Source of the DNA: Streptomyces parvulus
GTDB taxonomy: Bacteria; Actinomycetota; Actinomycetes; Streptomycetales; Streptomycetaceae
Direction: 5' to 3'
Assembly: GCF_014648855.1 (NCBI RefSeq)
Contig: NZ_BMRX01000017.1
Coordinates: 62,001-126,000, forward strand
Length of the DNA: 64,000 bases
Part shown: in pieces, positions 19,649 through 27,790 of the stretch
How positions within the stretch are numbered: the stretch's first letter is position 1
How the letters are laid out: each line of letters opens with the position of its first letter
Position numbers and translations under genes: made by a program
Notes under the pieces: model-generated
Told to the model about the DNA's origin: nothing
The model's database searches: none
Seen by the model: the letters and a program-made list of their open reading frames with translations, nothing else

Positions 19649-20718
19649 GCGTCAGGACGGCCGTCGTCGGGCTCGGCTGGGCGGGGCGGGAGCTGTGGCT
19701 GCCGCGTCTGGCCGAGCACCCCGGCTTCGACGTGGTCGGCGCCGTGGACCCGGCGCCGGCGGCGCCCGACGCGGCACCGGGCGTCCCCGTGCACCCGGCG
19801 CCGGACGCGCTGACGGCCCGCGAGGTCGACCTCGCCGTGGTCGCCGTGCCCAACCACCTGCACGCGGAGGTCGCGGCCGGGCTGCTGCGCAGGGGCATCT
19901 CCGTCTTCCTGGAGAAACCCGTCTGCCTGACCTCGGGCGAGGCCGCCGTCCTGGCCGCCGCCGAACGGGACGGCGGCGCCACCCTGCTGGCCGGCAGCGC
20001 CGCCCCGCACCGCGCCGACGTGGGCGCCCTCGCCCGCCTCCTGCCGGAACTGGGCCACGTCCGCCACGTCGACCTGTCCTGGGTCCGGGCGCGCGGCATC
20101 CCGCAGGCCGGCGGCTGGTTCACCCAGCGCAGCAAGGCCGGCGGCGGCGTCCTCTTCGACCTCGGCTGGCACCTGCTCGATACGCTCGCCGCGCTGCTCG
20201 GACCGGCCGGCTTCACCCAGGTCCTCGGCGTCACCTCCAACGACTTCCTCGGCACCGGCGCCTGGAGCGCGGCCTGGCGGCGGGACGAGGCGACCGCCCT
20301 TCCCGCCGGGGACGTGGAGGACACCGCCTGGGGCTTCCTCGTCCGCGAGGACGGCGTCTCGGTCGGCCTCCGCGCCGGCTGGGCCTCGCACCAGGCGCGG
20401 GACGTCACCCGCATCCGGGTGACCGGCAGCGCCGCCACCGCCGAACTGCGCTGCACCTTCGGCTTCAGCCCCAACCGCCATCCGCACGCCGAACTGACCC
20501 TGACGCGCGAGGGCATAACGACCACCCTGCCGGTACCGCAGGAGCCCATCGGTACGGAGTACCGGCGGCAGCTGGACGTCCTCGCCGGCGTCCTGACCGA
20601 CCCGGGCCGGCGCGGCAGGGCCGCCGCCGAGGCCCGTACGACCGTGGGCGTCATCGAGGACTTCTACGCCTCGGCCCGCCGCCCGCACGAGCAGACCGCC
20701 GTGCCCGCCCCCCACTAG
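19645..20718 (+). CDS. rifL: Gfo/Idh/MocA-type oxidoreductase (AHBA pathway)
   Basis: The 357-residue product starts with a Rossmann motif GLGWAGRE (residues 9-16) and carries the EKPVCLT segment (about 92) with the conserved Lys-Pro of Gfo/Idh/MocA enzymes. RifL-type proteins act with AHBA synthase in the early conversion of UDP-glucose to UDP-3-keto-glucose, which leads to kanosamine as the nitrogen donor. Its ATG overlaps the TGA of the AHBA synthase gene (ATGA), fitting the known functional pairing of RifK and RifL. Exact substrate is known from the family, not from this sequence. Confidence 0.93.
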   Translation: MSVRTAVVGLGWAGRELWLPRLAEHPGFDVVGAVDPAPAAPDAAPGVPVHPAPDALTAREVDLAVVAVPNHLHAEVAAGLLRRGISVFLEKPVCLTSGEAAVLAAAERDGGATLLAGSAAPHRADVGALARLLPELGHVRHVDLSWVRARGIPQAGGWFTQRSKAGGGVLFDLGWHLLDTLAALLGPAGFTQVLGVTSNDFLGTGAWSAAWRRDEATALPAGDVEDTAWGFLVREDGVSVGLRAGWASHQARDVTRIRVTGSAATAELRCTFGFSPNRHPHAELTLTREGITTTLPVPQEPIGTEYRRQLDVLAGVLTDPGRRGRAAAEARTTVGVIEDFYASARRPHEQTAVPAPH

Positions 20719-20733
20719 AAGGCCAGGAAGCCG

Positions 20734-21474
20734 ATGAGATCACCGAGTTCGACAGGCCCGGCCGGGCTCGCGGAACGCCCCGTCGTCCCGGGCACCGTCC
20801 GGCCGGCGACGACGCCCTTCACGCCCCGGCCGGTCAGACGCGCCGTGGTCTTCGACCTGGACGGGGTCCTCGTCGACAGCTTCGCCGTCATGTACGAGGC
20901 GTTCGCCGTCGCGTACAAGGAGGTCGTCGGCGACGGTCCCGCGCCCTTCGACGAGTACCGCCGCCATCTGGGGCGCTTCTTCCCGGACATCATGCGGATC
21001 ATGGACCTGCCCCTGGAGATGGAGGAGCCCTTCGTCCGCGAGAGCTACCGGCTCGCAAGCCAGGTGCCGGTCTTCGACGGTGTCGTCGAACTGCTCACCA
21101 CCCTGCGGGTGCGCGGCCTCCGGCTCGCCGTGGCCACCGGCAAGAGCGGGGAACGGGCCCGCTCCCTGCTCGGGCAGCTGGGACTGCTGCCCTTCTTCGA
21201 CCACGTGATCGGCTCGGACGAGATCGCCCGCCCCAAGCCCGCCCCGGACATCGTGGAGCACGCCCTGCACCTGATGGGCTTCGCACCCGAGCAGGCCGTC
21301 ATGGTCGGTGACGCACCCACCGACATCGCCAGCGCCCACGGCGCCGGTGTGACCTCGGCCGGAGCCCTGTGGGCGCTGTCCGAGACCGACGAACTGCTGG
21401 ACGCGCGGCCGGACATCGTCCTGGCCCGCCCCGCCGACCTGCTCGCCCTGTGCCCCTCCGTGCCCGGTGACTGA
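20734..21474 (+). CDS. rifM: HAD-family phosphatase (AHBA pathway)
   Basis: This 246-residue protein has HAD motif I FDLDGVLVDS (about residues 39-48), a motif II region VATGKSG, the lysine of SDEIARPKPAP and motif IV VGDAPTDIASA. RifM homologues are phosphatases required for AHBA formation. An N-terminal extension of about 35 Pro/Thr-rich residues precedes the fold; a later start is possible but the ATG used here has GAAGGCCAGGAAG upstream. It follows the oxidoreductase gene by 15 bp and its 3' end overlaps the GTG of the kinase gene, so the AHBA genes look like one operon. Confidence 0.9.
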   Translation: MRSPSSTGPAGLAERPVVPGTVRPATTPFTPRPVRRAVVFDLDGVLVDSFAVMYEAFAVAYKEVVGDGPAPFDEYRRHLGRFFPDIMRIMDLPLEMEEPFVRESYRLASQVPVFDGVVELLTTLRVRGLRLAVATGKSGERARSLLGQLGLLPFFDHVIGSDEIARPKPAPDIVEHALHLMGFAPEQAVMVGDAPTDIASAHGAGVTSAGALWALSETDELLDARPDIVLARPADLLALCPSVPGD

Positions 21475-22369
21475 GGGCCCCTCGCACCTCGGCGTCGACA
21501 TCGGGGGCACCAAGGTGGCGCTGCGAGTGGAGGCCGGCGCGCGGTGCCTGGCCGAAACCGTCTTCGCCTGGGGACCGCGGCACGACGCCGAGCGCGACCT
21601 CGCGCAACTCGCCCGGCACGTCCGGGAGTTCTGCGCACGGCTGGACGCACCCCCGGGCGCGGTGGGCGTCGCGATGCCGGCGACCGTCGGGCCCGACGGG
21701 CGGGTCACCGCCTGGCCCAGCCGCCCCGAGTGGACCGGCACGGACCTGAGCGCGGCCCTGCGCACGCTGGTGCCCGGCGCCCCCGTCGCCTGGGCGGACG
21801 ACGGAGACCTCGGCGCGCTCGCCGAGGCCCGCGCCGCCGACTGCGCCGACCTCCTCTACGTCGGGGTCGGCACGGGCGTCGGGGGCGGCCTCGTCCTGCG
21901 CGGCGCCCTCTGCCCGGGTCTTGGCCGCGGATCCTTCGAGATCGGGCACACGGTCGTCGAGCTGGACGGCCCCCGGTGCGTGTGCGGGCGCCGGGGCTGC
22001 CTCCAGGCGACGGCCTCGGGCCCGGCCACACTGCGCCGGGCGGCCCTGCTGCGAGGCGGCGACGTCGGCTACGACGTGCTGCGCCAGGCCTGGCACGACG
22101 AACTCCCCTGGGCCGTCACCGCCCTGCGCCGCACCTGCCGTGCGCTGGCCGCGGCCGCCGTCGGCGTCCAGGAACTGGTCCACCCGCGGCTGCTGCTCCT
22201 CGGCGGCGGCTTCGCGAGCGGACTGCCGGGCCTGCCCGACCTCCTCGCCGAGCAGCTCGCCGACCTGGCCCGCCCGGGCCACCCGCCGCTGCCGGTCCGC
22301 CCCGCCGCGCTGGGCGCGCTGTCGTCCCTGCACGGCGCGGTGGAACTGGCCCGGCTGACCGCTCCCTGA
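21467..22369 (+). CDS. rifN: ROK-family sugar kinase, kanosamine kinase of the AHBA pathway
   Basis: The product (300 residues) has the ROK phosphate motif VDIGGTKVAL (residues 10-19), a second glycine-rich nucleotide motif (GVGTGVGGG, about residues 130-138), and the zinc motif CVCGRRGCLQA. RifN phosphorylates kanosamine to kanosamine 6-phosphate, which feeds the aminoshikimate pathway. The GTG start lies inside the end of the phosphatase gene (8-bp overlap). It closes the forward AHBA operon and is followed by a stable hairpin and then by a convergent gene. Confidence 0.92.
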   Translation: MTEGPSHLGVDIGGTKVALRVEAGARCLAETVFAWGPRHDAERDLAQLARHVREFCARLDAPPGAVGVAMPATVGPDGRVTAWPSRPEWTGTDLSAALRTLVPGAPVAWADDGDLGALAEARAADCADLLYVGVGTGVGGGLVLRGALCPGLGRGSFEIGHTVVELDGPRCVCGRRGCLQATASGPATLRRAALLRGGDVGYDVLRQAWHDELPWAVTALRRTCRALAAAAVGVQELVHPRLLLLGGGFASGLPGLPDLLAEQLADLARPGHPPLPVRPAALGALSSLHGAVELARLTAP

Positions 22370-22370
22370 G

Positions 22371-22398
22371 CGGCCGCCGGGCCGGGAGCCCGCGGCCG
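22371..22398. terminator. Hairpin between convergent kinase and hydroxylase genes
   Basis: An inverted repeat CGGCCG(C)CGGGC / GCCCGCGGCCG with a 5-base loop and one bulge lies in the 49 bp between the two stop codons. There is no T-run, which is usual for Streptomyces. It could end both converging transcripts. Confidence 0.6.
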
Positions 22399-22418
22399 TC
22401 TGCGTGGCGGAGGGCCGC

Positions 22419-24080
22419 TCAGGCCGCTCGGCGCGCCGCTCCGGCCGGCACCGGCGACGCCAGCCGCTCGCGCAGGTCGTCGACGAGGGCCGCGGTGTCC
22501 TCGGCGCCGCTCGCGGCACCGAAGACGTGGTAGTCCGGGCGGACCAGGAGCGCGGTCGCGCCGTGCTCGGCCAGCCAGCCGCCGTAGACACCGTCGGTGT
22601 CGACGACGTCCGTCAGGCCCTCGGCCCCGCTCTCCCCGTTCTCCCCGGCCGGCCGGGCCGCTCCGGGAGGAGACAGGCGGACCACGCGGGTGTCGAGGGC
22701 GGCGAGGAAGGCACACCGGTCCGCCCCGAGCGCGGGGCGCGGGTCCTCGGTGGTGAGCAGCACGAAGCCCCGGCCCACGACCTCGTCGAACAGTCCCGTG
22801 CCGTTCTCCCCGCTCACCCGTGCCTGCGGCACCACCGCACCGGCCGGCTGCCCGCCCGTCGGCCCCCGCAGCAGCCCGGCGGTCAGCGGCTTCGCGGCCT
22901 CCGGCGCACCCGGCTCCGTACGTCCGCGCCGGCCCGCGAGGACCGTGGCGTCCCGGTCCGCGGCGGCCGCCGGGTCCGTCACGCAGATCACCCGGCCGAG
23001 CTGCACGGACGACAGGATCGACTCCTTCACGTGCTGACCGCGCTCCTCGGCGTAGGTGTCCAGGAGCGACGCGTCGGCGAGGCCGCGCAGCGTCAGATCC
23101 AGCTTCCACGCCAGATTGGCCGCGTCCCGGACACCGGAGCACATGCCCTGCCCGGCGAAGGGCGGCATCAGGTGGGCCGCGTCCCCGGCCAGCAGCACCC
23201 GCCCCGACCTCCACTCGTCGGCCCAGGCGGCCCGGAAGATGTAGGTGGTGCTGCGCAGCAACCGGGCGGTCTCCGGGGTGACGCCGTACGGCTTGAGCAG
23301 CCGCCAGGCCGTCTCCTCCCGGTTCAGCTCCGCGCTGCTCTCGCCCGGCAGCCGCATGAACTCCCAGCGCCGGTGCCCCGGCCCGCTGCCCACGAGCGTG
23401 GTGGGCCGGGCCGGGTCGCAGACCTGGACGTTGGTGGGCGTGAACTCGCGCGGCTCGCGCAGCTCGACGTCGCACAGCAGCCACTCGTAGGAGAAGCCGA
23501 GGTCGGTCACGGGGACGCCGAGGTGCTCGCGCACGAAGCTGTTGGCGCCGTCGCAGCCCACGACCCAGCGCGCGGTCACCTCGCGGTCCGCACCGTCGTC
23601 GGTCTCGACGGTCAGCGTGACACGCTCGTCCCGCTCGCCGATGTCCACGACGCGGTGCCCCCGCAGCACCGTGACGCCGGGCAGCGCCGCCGCCCGGTCC
23701 GCGAGCAGCCGCTCCAGGGCGGGCTGGTGCATGGTGTTGGCGTCCGGCCAGCCGTAGCGCCCGCCGGGCGAGAAGGCGATGTCCAGCAGGGTCTCGCCCG
23801 CCGCGGTGTGCCACTGGTAGCCGGTGGCCGGCTCCGTGATGCGGCCGACGAGGTCCGCGATGCCCGTCCCCGCCAGCAGCCGTGCGGTCTCCCCGTCGAA
23901 GCTGGTCGCCCGCGGCAGCGTGTACGGCCGCGGACGGCGCTCGAGGACGGTCACCCGCAGTCCCCGCTGGGCGAGCAGCACCGACAGGGCGGCGCCGACC
24001 GGCCCGTTGCCGACGACGGCCACGTCCGCGTCCGTCGGGGATTCGTTCCGGTCGTGCGGACGCATGGTGGGCATCGTCAT
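22419..24080 (-). CDS. FAD-dependent aromatic hydroxylase, RifOrf19/MhpA-like
   Basis: The 553-residue product has VVGNGPVGAALSVLLAQRG at the N-terminus (FAD binding), VVGCDGANSFVR (about 165, the GD motif region) and LLAGDAAHLMPPFAGQGM (about 280, the second FAD motif). This is the 3-(3-hydroxyphenyl)propionate hydroxylase-like branch of class A flavin monooxygenases. RifOrf19, of this branch, hydroxylates the AHBA-derived ring and triggers naphthalene ring formation in rifamycin; homologues occur in naphthomycin-type clusters. A similar step in a benzenic ansamycin (hydroquinone formation) is an alternative. Two closely spaced ATGs are available; the first (24080) is used here. Three 30-bp-spaced repeats lie just upstream. 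Confidence 0.85.
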   Translation of the reverse strand: MTMPTMRPHDRNESPTDADVAVVGNGPVGAALSVLLAQRGLRVTVLERRPRPYTLPRATSFDGETARLLAGTGIADLVGRITEPATGYQWHTAAGETLLDIAFSPGGRYGWPDANTMHQPALERLLADRAAALPGVTVLRGHRVVDIGERDERVTLTVETDDGADREVTARWVVGCDGANSFVREHLGVPVTDLGFSYEWLLCDVELREPREFTPTNVQVCDPARPTTLVGSGPGHRRWEFMRLPGESSAELNREETAWRLLKPYGVTPETARLLRSTTYIFRAAWADEWRSGRVLLAGDAAHLMPPFAGQGMCSGVRDAANLAWKLDLTLRGLADASLLDTYAEERGQHVKESILSSVQLGRVICVTDPAAAADRDATVLAGRRGRTEPGAPEAAKPLTAGLLRGPTGGQPAGAVVPQARVSGENGTGLFDEVVGRGFVLLTTEDPRPALGADRCAFLAALDTRVVRLSPPGAARPAGENGESGAEGLTDVVDTDGVYGGWLAEHGATALLVRPDYHVFGAASGAEDTAALVDDLRERLASPVPAGAARRAA

Positions 24081-24100
24081 CCCTACTCGCAGAGGTCGGA

Positions 24101-24180
24101 GAAAAGAAGGCGCGAGGGCATGGCGGGGCGCGAAACCAGGCGCGTTGAATTCGACTGGCGGAAAAGCAGGCGCGCGGAAT
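24101..24180. repeat. Three imperfect direct repeats about 30 bp apart upstream of the hydroxylase gene
   Basis: The copies are GAAAAGAAGGCGCGAGG (24101), GAAACCAGGCGCGTTGAAT (24132) and GAAAAGCAGGCGCGCGGAAT (24161). Spacing is 31 and 29 bp, about three helical turns, so the copies face the same side. They occupy the gap between the ferredoxin stop and the hydroxylase start. They may be regulator-binding iterons; no factor is identified. No convincing gene was seen in this 269-bp gap. Confidence 0.6.
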
Positions 24181-24349
24181 CGGCCGGGCGAGGATCAGGT
24201 GAATTCCGCGGTCCGGTGAAGATATTCCGCAGGGTGCGCCCCGCCGCTCCGGCGTGGTGTGGGCAATTGTCGCAGCGGGCCCGTGGATTCCTCCCGGAGT
24301 CGCGCTGGAGCGGGCGGCGGACCACCGCGCCCCGGTGAGTGCCGCCCGG

Positions 24350-24544
24350 TCAGGCGTCCGCGCTGAGCGCACCGGCGGGGCACAGGTCCACGGCCTCGTC
24401 GGCCTCCGCCAGCAGCGACTCGTCGGGCTCGGCGTTCAGCACGACCACCAGGCCGTCGTCCTGGCCCTGGTCGAAGAGTTCCGGCGCGATGCGCGCGCAC
24501 TGGCCCGCGCCGACGCACCTGTCCCTGTCCGCGACTATCTTCAC
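24350..24544 (-). CDS. [3Fe-4S] ferredoxin
   Basis: A 64-residue acidic protein with Cys10, Cys16 and Cys55 (CVGAGQC ... CPAGAL) matches the single-cluster [3Fe-4S] ferredoxins that pass electrons to Streptomyces P450s. The usual second cysteine of the CxxCxxC core is glycine, as expected for a 3Fe cluster. It precedes the aromatic hydroxylase gene on the same strand with a 269-bp gap. No cytochrome P450 gene is in the window, so its partner must be encoded elsewhere in the cluster or genome. A GGAGGCGATC ribosome site lies before the ATG. Confidence 0.9.
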   Translation of the reverse strand: MKIVADRDRCVGAGQCARIAPELFDQGQDDGLVVVLNAEPDESLLAEADEAVDLCPAGALSADA

Positions 24545-24645
24545 AGCGATCGCCTCCTGAAATGTGAAACGGCAGCGTCGGCCATGATGCCCGAGGAATT
24601 CGCCATCGGAACACCGGACGGGAGCAGGCCTATCAGACTGAGGGA

Positions 24646-24659
24646 TACCGGGCCCGGTA
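24646..24659. promoter_or_regulatory. Perfect 14-bp palindrome between divergent ferredoxin and phosphoesterase genes
   Basis: TACCGGGCCCGGTA is a perfect inverted repeat in the 209-bp divergent spacer, flanked by GGA and AAAAACG. It could be an operator for either promoter. It resembles, but does not fit, the ARE consensus found further right. Confidence 0.4.
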
Positions 24660-24753
24660 AAAACGTTCCTAGCCTGCTGCGGACATCCGCGGCGCAGAAC
24701 CGGAAGGTGACCGGGCCGATGGAGAACGGGAACAAGGGGGAAGGGGGCGGCAC

Positions 24754-25587
24754 ATGACGGCGTACCGCGGCGGACGACTGCTGGCCATCAGCGACCTGCA
24801 CGTCGGCCATGCCGACAACCGCGCCCTCGTCGAGTCGATGACACCGGAGTCGGACGACGACTGGCTGCTGGTCGCCGGCGACGTGGCGGAGACCGTCGCG
24901 GACATCCACTGGTGCCTCAAGACCCTGGCGGGGCGCTTCCGCAGGGTCGTCTGGGTGCCCGGCAACCACGAGCTGTGGACCCACCCGAGCGACACCGTCA
25001 CCCTGCGCGGCGTGGCGCGCTACGAGCACCTGGTCGGACTCTGCCGCGACCTGGGCGTCACGACGCCCGAGGACCCCTACCCCCTCTGGCACGGCCCGGA
25101 CGGCCCGGTGGTGATCGCGCCGCTGTTCCTGCTCTACGACTACTCGTTCCTGCCCGAGGGCTGCGCCTCCAAGGACGCGGGCCTCGCCTACGCGCGCGGC
25201 ACCGGCGTCCTGTGCAACGACGAGAGCCTCCTGCACCCCGACCCGTACCCCAGCCGCGAGGCGTGGTGCCGGGCCCGGGTCGCCGAGACCGAGCGGCGGC
25301 TCACCGAACTGCCCGGCGGCACACCCGTCGTCCTGGTCAACCACTACCCGCTGCACCGGCACCCCACGGAGGTGCTGTGGTACCCCGAGTTCGCCATGTG
25401 GTGCGGCACCGAGCTGACCGCCGACTGGCACCGCAGGTTCCGCACGGCCGCCGTGGTGTACGGCCACCTCCACATCCCGCGCACCACCCACCGCGACGGC
25501 GTCCGCTTCGAGGAGGTGTCGGTGGGCTACCCCCGCGAGTGGCGCAGACGGCAGGGTCCGCCGGCCAGGCTCCGCAGGATCCTGTGA
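24754..25587 (+). CDS. Calcineurin-like metallophosphoesterase
   Basis: All core motifs of the family are present in the 277-residue protein: SDLHVGH (DxH, residues 11-17), VAGDVAE (GDxxE, about 46), PGNHELW (GNHE, about 69), VNHYPLH (about 197) and VYGHLHIP (GHxH, about 233). Two metal ions should be bound and a phosphoester cleaved. The substrate is not evident. Phosphoesterases of this kind recur in secondary-metabolite clusters, sometimes next to PPTase genes, but here it stands alone between the ferredoxin and a convergent LuxR regulator. A role in the aminoshikimate route or in removal of a phosphate during maturation are both guesses. Confidence 0.88.
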   Translation: MTAYRGGRLLAISDLHVGHADNRALVESMTPESDDDWLLVAGDVAETVADIHWCLKTLAGRFRRVVWVPGNHELWTHPSDTVTLRGVARYEHLVGLCRDLGVTTPEDPYPLWHGPDGPVVIAPLFLLYDYSFLPEGCASKDAGLAYARGTGVLCNDESLLHPDPYPSREAWCRARVAETERRLTELPGGTPVVLVNHYPLHRHPTEVLWYPEFAMWCGTELTADWHRRFRTAAVVYGHLHIPRTTHRDGVRFEEVSVGYPREWRRRQGPPARLRRIL

Positions 25588-25625
25588 CCCGCGCGGCCGG
25601 TCGCCGCCCCGCACGCCGGTCTCCC

Positions 25626-26945
25626 TCAGGAGGCCCGCGCGCCCTCCGCGGCCGCGCCCGCCACCTGGCTCCAGGCCCGCGTCAGCTCCACGCGCGAGGC
25701 CACGTTCATCTTCCGGAATATCTTCTTCAGGTGGAAGGCCACCGTGTGACCCGAGATGAACAGGCGCTCCCCGACCTGGGAGTTGGTGAACCCCTGGCTG
25801 ACCAGCTCGGCCACCGCGGCCTCGGTGTTGGTGAGGGCGCCCGAGGTCCCGCCCTTGCGGCCGGCGTACTGCGGGTAGCGGCCCCGCCGCACCCCGAGTG
25901 AGCGCAGCCGGCTCACGACCCGGCGGGCGTCGCGCGGCGCCGCCGCGTTCGCGTAGCCGTCCGCCGCCGACTCGAATGCCTCGACCGCAGGCCGCCGTTC
26001 GGCGGAACGCGCGGCGAGGAGCTTGCCCGCGTCCTCCGCGGCGGACGCGGCCGCCCACGGATCCGGATGCGCGGCGGCCGCGGCGAGCACCGCGGCCGCG
26101 TCGCCCGCCAGCAGCCCGGCGGCATGCGAGGCGGCGGCGCCCACGGAACGCAGCCCGGGGTTGCGCACCGCGAGGTCGCGGGAGTGCGCGACGACGCGCC
26201 GCGCGAGCACCTCGTCGCCCAGCTTGCCGGTCGCCCTGACGAGCCAGGCGGCGGCGGTGGGCTGCGACGTCAGCAGCTCCAGCAGCAGGTGGTCGTCCGT
26301 GACGATGCCCACGATGAGCGGCGCCGCGCTCGCCGGGCCGCCCTGCACCTCCAGGAGCTGTGCCGCCGTCCAGGCGCACTGGCTCGGGCCGTGAGCGGTC
26401 TGGCCGAGCAGCGCGCAGTCCCGCAGCTGATTGGCGAAGTCGGCGCTCACGCTCATGTCGCCCTGCCGCAGGGCACCCAGGGCCGCCACGGTGTGCGCGT
26501 CGGGCAGGAACCGGTGCAGCCCCGCCCGCTGCGCCCGCTCGGCGCCCCGGGCGGCGAGGTCGACGGCGGCCCCCACGTCACCGCGCGCGAACGCGAGGTC
26601 CGCGGCGCAGAGCAGGGAGGCGGCGACCAGAGCGCCGTCGGTGTCCTCCCGGGCGGCCGCCAGCCCCTCGACCTCGGCCAGCACCCGTGCCGCGGAGGGC
26701 AGTTGGCGTACCCGGACCAGCAGCGCCGCGTGCCATGTCTTCACCAGTGCCGCGCAGTTCCCGGCGCAGCCGGCTGCCGCCCGGCCCGCCGCCTCCGCCA
26801 GCCGGACGCCTTCCTCCAGCTCCCCCCGTGACCAGGCGGCGAACGAGGACTCGGGCAGGCCCGCGGCCGCACAGGAGGCGTTCCGGCAGACGCGCGGGAC
26901 GGAGAGGACGGGGGGCATGCGCAGGCGGAACGGAGAATCGAGCAT
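25626..26945 (-). CDS. LuxR-family transcriptional regulator
   Basis: The C-terminal 65 residues form a LuxR-type helix-turn-helix (LTNTEAAVAELVSQGF ... SGHTVAFHLKKIFRKMNV). The preceding 370 residues are alanine-rich helices of the TPR-like sort seen in large LuxR activators, without a Walker ATPase motif, so the protein resembles the C-terminal half of a LAL regulator. The ATG at 26945 is preferred over upstream ATGs because GGAG lies six bases before it (GGAGATGTG). It is read toward the phosphoesterase gene and away from the rifJ gene. It is the only regulator seen in the ansamycin part, so it is the best candidate for its pathway activator. Confidence 0.85.
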   Translation of the reverse strand: MLDSPFRLRMPPVLSVPRVCRNASCAAAGLPESSFAAWSRGELEEGVRLAEAAGRAAAGCAGNCAALVKTWHAALLVRVRQLPSAARVLAEVEGLAAAREDTDGALVAASLLCAADLAFARGDVGAAVDLAARGAERAQRAGLHRFLPDAHTVAALGALRQGDMSVSADFANQLRDCALLGQTAHGPSQCAWTAAQLLEVQGGPASAAPLIVGIVTDDHLLLELLTSQPTAAAWLVRATGKLGDEVLARRVVAHSRDLAVRNPGLRSVGAAASHAAGLLAGDAAAVLAAAAAHPDPWAAASAAEDAGKLLAARSAERRPAVEAFESAADGYANAAAPRDARRVVSRLRSLGVRRGRYPQYAGRKGGTSGALTNTEAAVAELVSQGFTNSQVGERLFISGHTVAFHLKKIFRKMNVASRVELTRAWSQVAGAAAEGARAS

Positions 26946-27055
26946 CACATCTCCAGTCATGGGATCCGTGCCGTGCGAGGGGGATCCGTGCACGGACCAC
27001 GTTAGGACGGCGGAGCGACGGCGACGGCGTGAGCCGACGCGGAGTGCAGAGGGCC

Positions 27056-27084
27056 TCGACGCGCGCACGAGCGGTCCTCGAGCG
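27056..27084 (+). promoter_or_regulatory. Putative SARP-binding direct repeats upstream of rifJ
   Basis: Three heptamers TCGACGC, ACGAGCG and TCGAGCG start at 27056, 27067 and 27078, an exact 11-bp pitch, which is the layout of Streptomyces antibiotic regulatory protein sites. They point toward the aminoDHQ dehydratase gene. The pattern closely matches that at 55733. No clear -10 box follows at the ideal distance. Confidence 0.5.
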
Positions 27085-27244
27085 GCCCGGCCCGGGACGG
27101 CGGTGCGGGAGTGAGCGGGACTGAGCCGGAGGGCGCGGTCGAGGGACTATCAGCTCTGGGAGTGGTGCCCGGGGCCGGGCGGCTCCACCATGGAGGCAAT
27201 TCGGACTTCGCGGCCGCGTCCAGCGGGCGACCGGGACAACAGAG

Positions 27245-27790
27245 GTGGCCTCCTTGAGTACCGTGCTCCTCCTGAACGGGCCCAACCTGGGCATCCTGGG
27301 CCGCCGGGAACCGGAGATCTACGGCACGGACACGCTCGCCGACATCGAGGCGGCGGTCGCCGACGAACTGAGCGACCGGGGCTGGAAGGTGGTGTCCGTC
27401 CAGCACGACTCGGAGGGCGACCTCGTCGGCGCCGTGCACCGGCACAGCGACAGCACCGTGGGCGCCATCGTCAATCCCGGCGCCCTGATGATCGCCGGCT
27501 GGAGCCTGCGGGACGCCCTCGCCAGTTACCCGCCCCCGTGGATCGAGGTGCACCTGAGCAACGTGTGGGCCCGTGAGCAGTTCCGCCACGAGTCGGTGAT
27601 CGCGCCGCTGGCCAGCGGTGTCGTGGTCGGCCTCGGGGCCTTCGGCTACCGCCTGGCCGCGCGGGCGCTCCTGCACCTCGCGCCGGATCCGCTCCGGCCC
27701 CAGGTGCCGGTCGACGGCCCCCCGACGAGCGCGGGCACCGTCGCGCCTCACGCCGCCTCCCCGGCGGCGAGCAGCCCGATGCCCGGGTAG
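27245..27790 (+). CDS. rifJ: Type II 3-dehydroquinate dehydratase, aminoDHQ dehydratase of the AHBA pathway
   Basis: The enzyme dehydrates aminoDHQ to aminodehydroshikimate, the AHBA synthase substrate. The N-terminus LLNGPNLGILGRREPEIYG, the NPGALMIAGWSLRDAL stretch and the EVHLSNVWAREQFRHESVI stretch with the catalytic His are the classic type II DHQase blocks; the catalytic Tyr is in EIYG. The fold ends near residue 150, but the frame continues about 30 residues (LRPQVPVDG ... SPMPG) and its last 43 bases overlap the end of the convergent primase gene. That tail has no counterpart in the family, which suggests the native 3' end was lost at a recombination junction. The GTG start has a weak ribosome site; a TTG nine bases later is possible. 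Confidence 0.9.
   Translation: MASLSTVLLLNGPNLGILGRREPEIYGTDTLADIEAAVADELSDRGWKVVSVQHDSEGDLVGAVHRHSDSTVGAIVNPGALMIAGWSLRDALASYPPPWIEVHLSNVWAREQFRHESVIAPLASGVVVGLGAFGYRLAARALLHLAPDPLRPQVPVDGPPTSAGTVAPHAASPAASSPMPG

Noticed and set aside
24083..24325. 80-residue minus-strand frame between ferredoxin and hydroxylase genes
   Set aside because: The translated repeat segments come from the direct DNA repeats; there is no ribosome site or recognisable fold.
24646..24659. Palindrome considered as a ninth ARE
   Set aside because: The spacing between the AC and CGG half-sites is two bases too short and the T-rich arm is missing.
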